Notes: generated by a model from the letters alone, not told the origin. Shown: positions 1-5,870, counted from the stretch's first letter. The stretch is 10,898 nt of DNA from DASRSS01 sp035765515 (GCA_035765515.1 DASTXN010000037.1:1-10898); one strand, 5' to 3'. Program-made: numbers and translations.

Positions 1-24
1 CGCCGTCGCGGGTGCAACGCTGGG

Positions 25-462
25 TCAGCGTGCGGACTTGCGAGCCGGAGCCTTCTTGGCGGCCGACTTCTTGGCCGGAGCCTTCTTCGCGGCGGCCTTC
101 TTGGCCGGAGCCGCCTTCTTGGCAGCAGCCTTCTTCGCCGCCGGAGCGGCCTTCTTGGCAGCCGGCGCCTTGGCGGGCTTGCGCTTGCCGCTGGCGATGT
201 CCTTGAACTCCGCACCGGCCTTGAACGCCGGGACGTGCGTCTTCTTGACCTTCACGCTCGCGCCGGTGGCGGGGTTGCGCGCGATGCGGGCACCGCGCTC
301 GCGCCGCTCGAAGGCACCGAAACCGGTCAGCGCGACACGCTCGCCCTTGGCGACCATCGCGTAAATGGTGTCGATGACGGCGTCGAGCGCGACGGCCGCG
401 CGCTTCTTGTCACCATCAAGACGCTCGGCGAGCGCCTCGATGAACTGAGCCTTGTTGGGCAC
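25..462 (-). CDS. hup: HU-family nucleoid DNA-binding protein with Lys/Ala-rich tail
   Basis: This is a 145-residue histone-like HU protein that binds and bends DNA in the nucleoid as a dimer. Residues 1-91 form the HU fold, with the family signature at 47-67 (GFGAF..RERGARIARNPATG, including the RNPATG beta-arm tip). Residues 92-145 are a low-complexity basic tail of repeated AAKKA/PAKKA units ending in RKSAR, as in mycobacterial HupB and streptomycete HupS, where such tails bind DNA and are acetylated or otherwise modified. Ordinary HU is about 90 residues, so the tail accounts for the extra length. The start is GTG at 462, preceded by a strong GGGAGGA ribosome-binding site (467-472 on the plus strand); the protein then reads MPNKAQF, a normal HU beginning. 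The tail-coding DNA is itself an imperfect tandem repeat. The gene lies downstream of leuCD on the same strand but has its own leader and a candidate promoter. The family call is very secure. Confidence 0.95.
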   Translation of the reverse strand: MPNKAQFIEALAERLDGDKKRAAVALDAVIDTIYAMVAKGERVALTGFGAFERRERGARIARNPATGASVKVKKTHVPAFKAGAEFKDIASGKRKPAKAPAAKKAAPAAKKAAAKKAAPAKKAAAKKAPAKKSAAKKAPARKSAR

Positions 463-515
463 TTGTCCTCCCAGGACGGGTTATGTCTCGACCTTGCTGG
501 TCGCTTCGCCCCGTC

Positions 516-544
516 ACGCTAGGACCTGAATGCCCTGCGAACAA
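516..544 (-). promoter_or_regulatory. Candidate promoter of the HU gene
   Basis: Reading the minus strand, a TTGTTC -35-like hexamer (544-539) is separated by exactly 17 bases from a TAGCGT -10 box (521-516). Transcription would begin near 509, giving a leader of about 45 bases before the GTG at 462. The same TAGCGT -10 recurs in front of the MFS gene. The -35 is weak, so this is a candidate only. Confidence 0.4.
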
Positions 545-624
545 CGCAATCGGCTTGTGTCGCAGGACATTCTTTGGCGACCCTCTAGCAGGCCGTTGGG
601 CAGCAGAAGGCACGAAATCGCGCT

Positions 625-647
625 TTCCCCTTACCGCGTAAGGGGAA
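625..647 (-). terminator. Perfect 10-bp hairpin 3' of leuD
   Basis: TTCCCCTTAC, then a CGC loop, then GTAAGGGGAA: a perfect 10-bp stem with a 3-base loop, starting 18 bases beyond the leuD stop codon and before the HU promoter. The position suits termination of leuCD transcription. No run of T follows on the minus strand (it continues AAGCGCG), so it would be a tract-less actinobacterial hairpin or a 3'-end-stabilising structure. The region 463-665 otherwise holds only the HU leader and promoter. Confidence 0.5.
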
Positions 648-665
648 TCATCGTCGCGCAGCGCT

Positions 666-1259
666 TCAGACCGCGATTCGCGGAAGCCACGGCTTGCGCG
701 CCGACTCGTACTGCTGCACCGCGTCGGCGTGTCGCAGGGTCAGGCCGATGTCGTCCAGCCCCTCGAGCAACCGCCAGCGCGTGTAGTCGTCCAGTTCGAA
801 GCCGTGGACCTCGCCACTCCACCGCACCTGCCGCTCGACGAGGTCCACCGTCACCTCGGTCGACGGGTCCTGCTCGATGTCGTCCCAGAGCCGCTGCACG
901 ACCTTCTCGTCCAGGACGACCGTGAGCAGGCCGGCCTTGAGCGAGTTGCCCCGGAAAATGTCCGCGAACCGGGGCGAGATGACGGCTTTGAACCCGTAGT
1001 CCGTCAACGCCCACACCGCGTGCTCGCGCGAGCTGCCGGTGCCGAAGTCGGGACCGGCGACCAGGATCGTCGCACCCTGGTACTGCGGCTGGTTGAGCAC
1101 GAAGTCCGGCTCGTTGGTGCGCCAGGCGTTGAACAGCCCGTCTTCGAAGCCGGTGCGCGTCACCCGCTTGAGGTACACCGCGGGGATGATCTGGTCGGTG
1201 TCGACATTGCTGCGCCGCAACGGAACGGCGGTGCCGGTGTGTACTAGGAACTTTTCCAC
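666..1259 (-). CDS. leuD: 3-isopropylmalate dehydratase small subunit
   Basis: This is the small (swivel) subunit of isopropylmalate isomerase, which with LeuC converts 2-isopropylmalate to 3-isopropylmalate in cytosolic leucine biosynthesis. It is 197 residues, the normal bacterial LeuD length. Visible family features are the N-terminal segment RRSNVDTDQIIPAVYLK (15-31), the FGTGSSREHAVWAL substrate-recognition motif (near 72-85), and the ISPRFADIFRGNSLK block (near 94-108). The start is GTG at 1259 with a GGAG ribosome-binding site 6 bases upstream (CTCC at 1266-1269 on the plus strand). It lies 66 bases downstream of leuC on the same strand and is almost certainly co-transcribed with it. 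No truncation or missing motif is seen. Confidence 0.97.
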   Translation of the reverse strand: MEKFLVHTGTAVPLRRSNVDTDQIIPAVYLKRVTRTGFEDGLFNAWRTNEPDFVLNQPQYQGATILVAGPDFGTGSSREHAVWALTDYGFKAVISPRFADIFRGNSLKAGLLTVVLDEKVVQRLWDDIEQDPSTEVTVDLVERQVRWSGEVHGFELDDYTRWRLLEGLDDIGLTLRHADAVQQYESARKPWLPRIAV

Positions 1260-1298
1260 TGCTATCTCCGTTCGGGATCCCCGCGAAGTCGTTCGATC

Positions 1299-1316
1299 GT
1301 TCTTTGCGAGAAGAAC
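1299..1316 (-). repeat. Short inverted repeat in the leuC-leuD gap
   Basis: GTTCTT, a 6-base loop TGCGAG, then AAGAAC: a perfect 6-bp stem inside the 66-base gap between leuC and leuD. A competing outer pairing, CGAAGT (1284-1289) with ACTTCG (1315-1320), overlaps it. It could be a weak intercistronic hairpin tuning leuD expression or RNA stability. It may also be chance, as short stems are common. Confidence 0.3.
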
Positions 1317-1325
1317 TTCGTGGGG

Positions 1326-2738
1326 TTAGAGGTCTGCGGGGCTCGAGAGGGTGCCGCGTACCGCGGTGGCCGCGGCGACCAGCGGCGACACCAGATGCGT
1401 CCGGCCGCCCTTGCCCTGGCGTCCCTCGAAGTTGCGGTTGGACGTGGAGGCGCTGCGCTCACCGGGCGCGAGCTGGTCCGGGTTCATGCCCAGACACATC
1501 GAGCAACCGGCCTGGCGCCACTCGGCACCCGCCGCGGTGAAGACGGCGTCCAGCCCCTCCTGCTCGGCTTGCTTGCGCACGCGGACGGAGCCCGGGACCA
1601 CCAGCATGCGCACACCGTCGGCCACCTTTCGCCCGTCGATGATCTTCGCGGCGGCCCGCAGGTCCTCGATGCGGCCGTTGGTGCACGACCCCACGAACAC
1701 CGTGTCGACCTTGACGTCGCGCAGCGGCGTGCCGGCCTGCAGGCCCATGTACGCCAGTGCCTTCTCGGCCGCGACCCGATCGGACTCGTCCGCGAACTCG
1801 GACGGATCCGGCACCCGCGCGCCGAGCGGCGCACCCTGGCCCGGGTTGGTGCCCCAGGTGACGAACGGGGTGAGCGTGCTCGCGCCCAGTGTGACCTCGG
1901 CGTCGAACTCGGCGTCGTCGTCGGTGCGCAGGCTCGTCCAGTACTCGACGGCGGCGTCCCACTCCGCGCCCTTCGGCGCGTGGTCGCGGCCCTTGAGGTA
2001 GGCGAACGTGGTCTCGTCCGGCGCGATCATGCCTGCGCGCGCCCCCCACTCGATGCTCATGTTGCAGACCGTCATGCGGCCCTCCATGGACATCTGCTCG
2101 AACGTGCTGCCGCGGTACTCGACCATGTAGCCCTGGCCGCCACCGGTTCCGGTCTTGGCGATGACCGCGAGGATCACGTCCTTCGGCGTGACGCCCTCAG
2201 GCAGTTCGCCGTTGACCGTGACGGCCATCGTTTTCGGACGGTCCATCGGCAGCGTCTGGGTCGCCAGCACATGCTCGACCTGGCTGGTGCCGATGCCGAA
2301 CGCGAGCGCGCCGAACGCGCCGTGCGTGGACGTGTGCGAGTCGCCGCAGACGATCGTCATGCCGGGTTGGGTGATGCCCAACTGGGGACCGATCACGTGC
2401 ACGATGCCCTGCTCGGCGTCGCCCATCGGGTAGAGCCGCACCCCGAACTCCGCGCAGTTCTTACGCAGCGTCTCGATCTGGGTGCGGCTCACGTCGTCCT
2501 TGATCGACGCCGTGCCCACGAGCGGCAGCGTGTAGTCCGTCGGAGTGTTGTGGTCCTCGGTCGCCAGGGTGAGGTCCGGACGGTGCACCGGGCGGCCGGC
2601 CAGGCGCAGGCCCTCGAACGCCTGCGGGCTGGTGACCTCGTGGATGAGGTGCATGTCGATGAACAGCAGGTCGGGCTCACCGGCCGCGCTGCGCACGACG
2701 TGGGTGTCCCAGAGCTTCTCCGCGAGTGTCTTTCCCAT
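1326..2738 (-). CDS. leuC: 3-isopropylmalate dehydratase large subunit
   Basis: This is the large, aconitase-like subunit of isopropylmalate isomerase, carrying the 4Fe-4S cluster that dehydrates and rehydrates isopropylmalate in leucine synthesis. It is 470 residues, the usual length. The three cluster cysteines are present: Cys352 in VGSCTNGR, and Cys412 and Cys415 in AGCSMCLGMNP. Other aconitase-family blocks are ATEDHNTPT (59-67), CGDSHTSTHGAFGALAFGIG (131-150) and SNRNFEGRQGKGGRTHLVSP (433-452). The ATG at 2738 follows an AGGAAGAGG purine-rich ribosome-binding site. The divergent IclR regulator starts 64 bases away, and leuD follows downstream. Control is probably by that regulator through the dyad at 2773-2787. 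A CATTAT -10-like hexamer for leuC (2782-2777, minus) lies inside the dyad, so binding would block it. Confidence 0.98.
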   Translation of the reverse strand: MGKTLAEKLWDTHVVRSAAGEPDLLFIDMHLIHEVTSPQAFEGLRLAGRPVHRPDLTLATEDHNTPTDYTLPLVGTASIKDDVSRTQIETLRKNCAEFGVRLYPMGDAEQGIVHVIGPQLGITQPGMTIVCGDSHTSTHGAFGALAFGIGTSQVEHVLATQTLPMDRPKTMAVTVNGELPEGVTPKDVILAVIAKTGTGGGQGYMVEYRGSTFEQMSMEGRMTVCNMSIEWGARAGMIAPDETTFAYLKGRDHAPKGAEWDAAVEYWTSLRTDDDAEFDAEVTLGASTLTPFVTWGTNPGQGAPLGARVPDPSEFADESDRVAAEKALAYMGLQAGTPLRDVKVDTVFVGSCTNGRIEDLRAAAKIIDGRKVADGVRMLVVPGSVRVRKQAEQEGLDAVFTAAGAEWRQAGCSMCLGMNPDQLAPGERSASTSNRNFEGRQGKGGRTHLVSPLVAAATAVRGTLSSPADL

Positions 2739-2767
2739 GACGCCTCTTCCTGGATCTTCGGCTCGGT

Positions 2768-2796
2768 TTGCATCTCATAATGTGAGACCGTAGTAT
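2768..2796 (+). promoter_or_regulatory. iclR promoter with embedded TCTCA-N5-TGAGA operator shared with leuC
   Basis: On the plus strand, TTGCAT (2768-2773), a 17-base spacer and TAGTAT (2791-2796) form a good sigma70-type promoter. The regulator's ATG begins 6 bases after the -10, so its transcript should be leaderless. Within the spacer lies the dyad TCTCATAATGTGAGA (2773-2787), 5-bp arms around 5 bases. It sits between the divergent leuC and regulator genes and overlaps the leuC -10 candidate. IclR-family regulators of leucine genes in actinobacteria (NdgR/AreB/LtbR type) are known to act from such divergent gaps. That this exact dyad is the site is inference. Confidence 0.7.
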
Positions 2797-2802
2797 CGCT
2801 GT

Positions 2803-3525
2803 ATGGGACACACTACCAGCCCGGCGCAAGCCAGCGGTATCGGCGTGGTCGACAAGAGCGTCGCCATTCTCGGCGCCGTAGCGGCCTCACCGTGCACGCT
2901 CGCCGAACTCGTCGAGGCTACGGGCCTGCCCCGCGCGACCGCCCACCGGCTGGCCGTCGCCCTGGAGGTGCACGGGCTCATCGCGCGTGACTCCGAAGGA
3001 CGCTTCGTACTCGGATCCCGGCTGGGCGAGCTCGCCAGCGCGCTGCCGGACCCGCTGGTGACTGCGGCCGGGCCGGTGCTGGCGTGGGTGCGCGACGAGT
3101 GCGGTGAAAGCGCGCAGCTCTACCGCCGCGACGGCAACGAACGCGTCTGCGTCGCGGCGGCCGAGCGTCTCAGCGGGCTGCGGACCACCGTGCCGGTCGG
3201 CTCCCGCCTGCCGTTGACCGCCGGCTCGGGGGCGCAGGTGCTGTGCGCCTGGTCGGACCCGAACACGTTGCACGGCGTGCTGGAGGGCGCGACGTACACG
3301 GCCCGGACACTGGCCGAGGTGCGCAGGCGCGGCTGGGCGCAGTCGATCGGCCAGCGCGAGGCCGGCGTCGCGTCGGTGTCCGCGCCGGTGCTGACGGCGC
3401 GCGGCGAACTGCTCGGCGCGCTGTCGCTGTCCGGCCCGATCGAGCGGCTGGGACGCAACCCGGGCCAGCAGTTCGCGCCCGTGCTGGTGGCTGGTGCCCG
3501 CCGCATCGCCGCCGCCCTCAGCTGA
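2803..3525 (+). CDS. IclR-family regulator divergent from leuCD (NdgR/LtbR-like)
   Basis: This 240-residue protein has the IclR layout. The N-terminal winged helix-turn-helix spans about 13-70, with the recognition part LAELVEATGLPRATAHRL at 33-50 and the wing SEGRFVLGSRL at 64-74. An effector-binding domain covers about 80-240, including LPLTAGSGAQVL (137-148) and SVSAPVLTARGELLGALSLSG (191-211), blocks typical of the family. Orthologues in this position (NdgR or AreB in Streptomyces, LtbR in Corynebacterium) control leucine and other amino-acid biosynthesis genes. By position it should regulate leuCD and itself through the dyad just upstream. The ATG at 2803 is chosen because a TAGTAT -10 box ends 6 bases before it, and no ribosome-binding site is present or needed for a leaderless message. 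The gene is intact. The exact orthologue name is not certain, so I give no symbol. Confidence 0.92.
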   Translation: MGHTTSPAQASGIGVVDKSVAILGAVAASPCTLAELVEATGLPRATAHRLAVALEVHGLIARDSEGRFVLGSRLGELASALPDPLVTAAGPVLAWVRDECGESAQLYRRDGNERVCVAAAERLSGLRTTVPVGSRLPLTAGSGAQVLCAWSDPNTLHGVLEGATYTARTLAEVRRRGWAQSIGQREAGVASVSAPVLTARGELLGALSLSGPIERLGRNPGQQFAPVLVAGARRIAAALS

Positions 3526-3564
3526 AGCTCCAGGTTCGCGAACTAGGCACGCTGCGGAACTCGT

Positions 3565-3630
3565 CGAGTGGGCACTTGCACGCCGAGTGGGCACGTAGAG
3601 CTGCCCACTGGACGTCTAGCTGCCCACTCG
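3565..3630. repeat. Repeat array A: four CGAGTGGGCA boxes in 2+2 dyad
   Basis: There are four copies of a 10-mer: CGAGTGGGCA at 3565-3574 and 3584-3593, then inverted TGCCCACTGG (one mismatch) at 3602-3611 and TGCCCACTCG at 3621-3630. Spacers are 9, 8 and 9 bases and are not conserved. The array covers the 3' end of the DUF559-like gene: box four encodes its last residues RVGS, and the TAG stop falls in spacer three. Boxes 1/4 and 2/3 could pair into a hairpin with a symmetric 9x9 internal loop. The array has the same geometry as array B at 4585-4650. Confidence 0.9.
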
Positions 3631-4494
3631 TGAGGCGGGGACCAGCAGGTGCGGAGCGCGTGCGGCGACTTCACGGCGCACCTCGGATCGGATCTGCCAC
3701 GGTCGCCGGAAGACTTCGGCGGGCCCGTAAAGGAGGGTCCGCCATCCCTCGGATCGAAAGTCACTGTCGCGGGTCAGATCCCTGCGCATTCGCATCAAGC
3801 CCGCGTGATACTCGCCCTGATACTCCAGAGCGATCTTCGCCTCGGCCAGCGAAAGGTCCGGCTGCCCGAGCCAGCCACCCTCGTCGCGGAAGACGGACTC
3901 GTTCACCGCGAACCGAGGGATGCCCGGCGCTGTGATGGCAACGCGCAGATGGCTCTCCGGACGCGATGCCGATCGCTCGTCGAGCATGGCGAAGGCTTGC
4001 CGGCAAAGTCTTATGCCGCGGCCGCGGACACAGTCCGTTAGTACGTCCTGGATCTGCGCGCGCGTGGCGCCCGCCCTCAGTGCGCTGTCCCCAGCGGCGA
4101 CGAGATCGGGCAGGCGAAACAAGGTCCCTAGGTCGCGCCAGGTTCTGGCCATGCTCGTCACGGGCACGCCGTCCACGAAGGTGACGTCTTCCGTCCGCAG
4201 CTGTAGACGGTGCGAGGTCAATTCCGGACGCCTGCTCCATGTCATCTCCCGGCCGGTGCCCTGACGACCGTAGGTAGCGATGTGAATCGTCTCTGCAGGG
4301 TTCGGCAACCAGAGGCCGTGAAGCTCCGCGGCCGTCGTATATGCGATGACGGTCTGAGTCGGAGCCGACTCGACCACTGCCGCGCATCGCGCGAGCAGGT
4401 CCTGCGCGGATTGCGCCGGCAGCCAACAATCGCGCGCGATGCGCACCATTCCCGCCCGATCGCGGCGTGTGCTGATCGTTTCGGTCACGAGCAC
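3616..4494 (-). CDS. AbiEi-like / DUF559-type protein with a degenerate Vsr-like nuclease fold
   Basis: This 292-residue protein has the two-part layout of actinobacterial AbiEi-like/DUF559 proteins. The first part includes TAAELHGLWLP (54-64) and VDGVPVTSMARTWRDLGTL (107-125), resembling the AbiEi antitoxin C-terminal region. The C-terminal part resembles a PD-(D/E)XK, very-short-patch-repair-like domain: ESHLR (Glu180), GQPDLSLAEAKIALEYQG (210-227, with Asp213 and Glu224), EYH (228-230), RRDLTRDSDFRSEGWRTLLYGPAEV (from 237). The canonical K or second acid is replaced by Gln226, so catalytic activity is uncertain. The start is unsure: GTG at 4494 or 4488, with no strong ribosome-binding site and a stop upstream at 4551. 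Codon use is visibly less GC-biased than in the flanking genes, suggesting transfer. Arrays A and B bracket the gene. A role as antitoxin, nuclease or mobile-element protein is possible; I cannot choose. Confidence 0.75.
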   Translation of the reverse strand: MLVTETISTRRDRAGMVRIARDCWLPAQSAQDLLARCAAVVESAPTQTVIAYTTAAELHGLWLPNPAETIHIATYGRQGTGREMTWSRRPELTSHRLQLRTEDVTFVDGVPVTSMARTWRDLGTLFRLPDLVAAGDSALRAGATRAQIQDVLTDCVRGRGIRLCRQAFAMLDERSASRPESHLRVAITAPGIPRFAVNESVFRDEGGWLGQPDLSLAEAKIALEYQGEYHAGLMRMRRDLTRDSDFRSEGWRTLLYGPAEVFRRPWQIRSEVRREVAARAPHLLVPASRVGS

Positions 4495-4539
4495 GAGATT
4501 GCGGTCTCTCGCGACTGATCGCCAGCGCCTACGGGCAAC

Positions 4540-4566
4540 TGTGGACAGTCACCGGGTTCGTCCACA
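4540..4566. repeat. TGTGGAC-N13-GTCCACA inverted repeat, DnaA-box-like
   Basis: TGTGGAC (4540-4546) and GTCCACA (4560-4566) form perfect 7-bp arms around 13 bases, between the DUF559-like start and array B. Each arm, read with its neighbours (TCGTCCACA on plus, CTGTCCACA on minus), matches the actinobacterial DnaA box TTGTCCACA at 8 of 9 positions. It may be an operator for the adjacent gene or a pair of weak DnaA boxes. The rest of 4495-4584 shows nothing clear. Confidence 0.4.
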
Positions 4567-4584
4567 ACCGGCACGTTCTCTCGG

Positions 4585-4650
4585 CGAGTGGGCATCTATC
4601 CGTCGAGTGGGCAGTTGTAGGTGCCCACTCGACGCGAAGGTGCCCACTCG
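4585..4650. repeat. Repeat array B: four perfect CGAGTGGGCA boxes in 2+2 dyad
   Basis: There are four perfect copies: CGAGTGGGCA at 4585-4594 and 4604-4613, then TGCCCACTCG at 4622-4631 and 4641-4650. Start-to-start offsets are 0, 19, 37 and 56, identical to array A 1020 bases away. Spacers (TCTATCCGT, GTTGTAGG, ACGCGAAGG) differ from those of array A, although both central spacers contain GTAG and the inner boxes of both arrays are preceded (in box orientation) by CGT or CGC. The array lies 90 bases upstream of the DUF559-like gene start and 19 bases downstream of the RES toxin stop. Confidence 0.93.
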
Positions 4651-4669
4651 AGAAAAATGGTGGCGGTGG

Positions 4670-5275
4670 TCAGCGCCAGCCGCGGATCGTGAAGCCCTCG
4701 GTCAGGACGCAGGTGCGCAAGAGCTCCTCCTGCGCGCGCAGCGTTCCCAGGTCGCGCGCGGTCAGCGGCGCGTGCCGGAAGAAAGCCAGGTTCGCGCCGT
4801 GTTCGGGCGTTGTTCGTGATCGGTACACGATGCCGTCGCAGCGCTCGCCGAACCACTCGTGGACGAGGTCGGTGAGCCGCTGGCATGCGGACCAGACGTC
4901 GGGCGCCCGGCTGGTGCTGATCTGGTCGTCCAGCCCGAGTGCGTCCAGGACCCGGTCCCGCCGCACGTCGAGCACGCGGAGCTCGCCGGTCAGCTCGACC
5001 AGGCGCAGCTCCAGATCGCCGGCTTCGATGCGCCGTTCCGGCCGGTCGAATCGCTCCCGCATGGCCACGCGCGGCTCATCGCCGGCATAACGCACGCGGA
5101 GCACGCCGCCGGCCGAGTCGAAGCGGGATCGCGGAGCGGGATACGCGTGCCACGACCATCGGCTCGGTGACGCGGCATCCAGCCGGTACCAGCTCCGCCG
5201 CAGCGTGGAGAGGCGCAGGTTGGCCGGCCGCGCAGCGCCTAGTCGGTTGGCGTAGCGCCGTGTCGGATCACTCAG
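4670..5275 (-). CDS. RES-domain toxin (NAD+-degrading, MbcT-like), probable CTG start
   Basis: RES toxins such as M. tuberculosis MbcT deplete cellular NAD+ and are held inactive by a partner antitoxin. Read from a CTG at 5275 the protein is 201 residues, a normal RES length, beginning MSDPTRRYANRLGAARPANL. The name-giving residues are all present: Arg31 in SWYRLD, Glu74 in AMRERF, Ser129 in DVWSACQ. The C-terminal block GERCDGIVYRSR followed by GANLAFF is typical. In this frame no ATG, GTG or TTG exists between an in-frame stop at 5323-5321 and the GTG at 5104; starting there gives 144 residues lacking Arg31 and the domain's first strand. The CTG overlaps the antitoxin's TGA as CTGA, like the common ATGA coupling, with GGTGGG a few bases before it. 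Alternatives are a -1 frameshift from the antitoxin, or a damaged start. Domain call is secure; start is inferred. Confidence 0.85.
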   Translation of the reverse strand: MSDPTRRYANRLGAARPANLRLSTLRRSWYRLDAASPSRWSWHAYPAPRSRFDSAGGVLRVRYAGDEPRVAMRERFDRPERRIEAGDLELRLVELTGELRVLDVRRDRVLDALGLDDQISTSRAPDVWSACQRLTDLVHEWFGERCDGIVYRSRTTPEHGANLAFFRHAPLTARDLGTLRAQEELLRTCVLTEGFTIRGWR

Positions 5276-5796
5276 AACCCACCGCCGACGGCCCGCACGT
5301 AATGAACTGCGAGGCTGACGTCACCGGCGGCGAGCAGGTCGGCCGGCGACCGGCCGCCCTCCTCTGGCAACCCGCCGCGCATGATCGCGTCTGCGGAGAA
5401 CGTGTCGCAGCCACACTCGCGCAGCGCCGCGATCACGTCCGGCAGTCCCTGCACCGGCTGTCCGCCGACGAACTGCCAAGCCGGGAAGTAGGAACGTCCG
5501 GAGATCTCGATCGACATCAGCCGGCCCTTGGCGACCCGCGCGGAGACCGCCTGCCGGCTCACCCCGCCAAGCAGCTCGGCGACATCGGCGGTGGTGTAGG
5601 AGCGCGCCCGCAGTTCGCGCAGCGCGGTCGCCTCCCGGTACGCGTTCAGCGTCCGGGCGAGTTCCTTCGTCGTCTCGTCGGACGGCTCGGCGAGCGCGTC
5701 AGGATCGGCCAGCAGGCGCAGCGTCGGCAGGATCCGGTCGGGGTCCTCGTCGAGGCGGCGGCGGACGGCCGCGAGCACCGCGTCGTTTCGTCCCAT
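5272..5796 (-). CDS. Antitoxin of the Xre/MbcA/ParS type, partner of the RES toxin
   Basis: This 174-residue protein lies immediately upstream of the RES toxin and overlaps it by 4 bases. An internal helix-turn-helix spans about 67-91 (YTTADVAELLGGVSRQAVSARV), with a wing-like segment to about 108 (GRSYFPAWQF). The C-terminus (about 139-170: MRGGLPEEGGRSPADLLAAGD and on) matches the style of the MbcA/ParS toxin-binding region, where the G-R-(S/T)-P-x-x-L-L-x-x-G-D pattern recurs. It should neutralise the toxin and repress its own promoter. The ATG at 5796 is chosen over one at 5868 because a perfect AGGAGG lies 9 bases upstream of it (CCTCCT at 5806-5811, plus strand), and because the longer version would translate through the operator. 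Family-level call is good; exact subfamily is inferred. Confidence 0.85.
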   Translation of the reverse strand: MGRNDAVLAAVRRRLDEDPDRILPTLRLLADPDALAEPSDETTKELARTLNAYREATALRELRARSYTTADVAELLGGVSRQAVSARVAKGRLMSIEISGRSYFPAWQFVGGQPVQGLPDVIAALRECGCDTFSADAIMRGGLPEEGGRSPADLLAAGDVSLAVHYVRAVGGGF

Positions 5797-5816
5797 CCCG
5801 ACCGGCCTCCTAGATA

Positions 5817-5870
5817 GGTTGACAAGATTGACAGTACGTACCATCGGACGGGGTGTCAACCTTGTCAACC
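5817..5870 (-). promoter_or_regulatory. Toxin-antitoxin promoter between 17-bp inverted operator arms
   Basis: Arm 1, GGTTGACAAGATTGACA (5817-5833), and arm 2, TGTCAACCTTGTCAACC (5854-5870), are inverted copies matching at 16 of 17 positions around a 20-base spacer. Each arm holds two direct GTTGACA-like half-sites 9 bases apart, so there are four half-sites in all. On the minus strand, TTGACA (5859-5854, in arm 2), 17 bases, then TACTGT (5836-5831, entering arm 1) make a strong promoter starting near 5824, ahead of the AGGAGG. A repressor on the arms would cover both promoter boxes. The antitoxin is the obvious candidate. Confidence 0.85.

Noticed and set aside
38..364. Hydrophobic plus-strand frame rich in AFFAA opposite the HU tail
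   Set aside because: The apparent membrane-like protein is the reverse of the Lys/Ala repeats; no start signal or family likeness.
1320..2780. Long open frame of 486 codons on the plus strand opposite leuC
   Set aside because: It is the mirror of leuC in GC-rich DNA; the translation is His/Arg/Gly-rich with no recognisable domain.
3534..3543. GTTCGCGAAC palindrome after the IclR gene
   Set aside because: A lone 10-base palindrome in GC-rich DNA with no spacing or T run to make it a terminator or operator; likely chance.
3565..4650. CRISPR array reading of the CGAGTGGGCA boxes
   Set aside because: Boxes are 10 bases with 8-9 base spacers, in mixed orientation, four per site. CRISPR repeats are longer and all in one direction, and no cas genes are present.
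4670..5104. A 144-residue hypothetical protein starting at GTG 5104
   Set aside because: The RES domain clearly continues upstream in the same frame, including the essential Arg; the short version would be a truncated fold. The longer gene to 5275 is reported instead.
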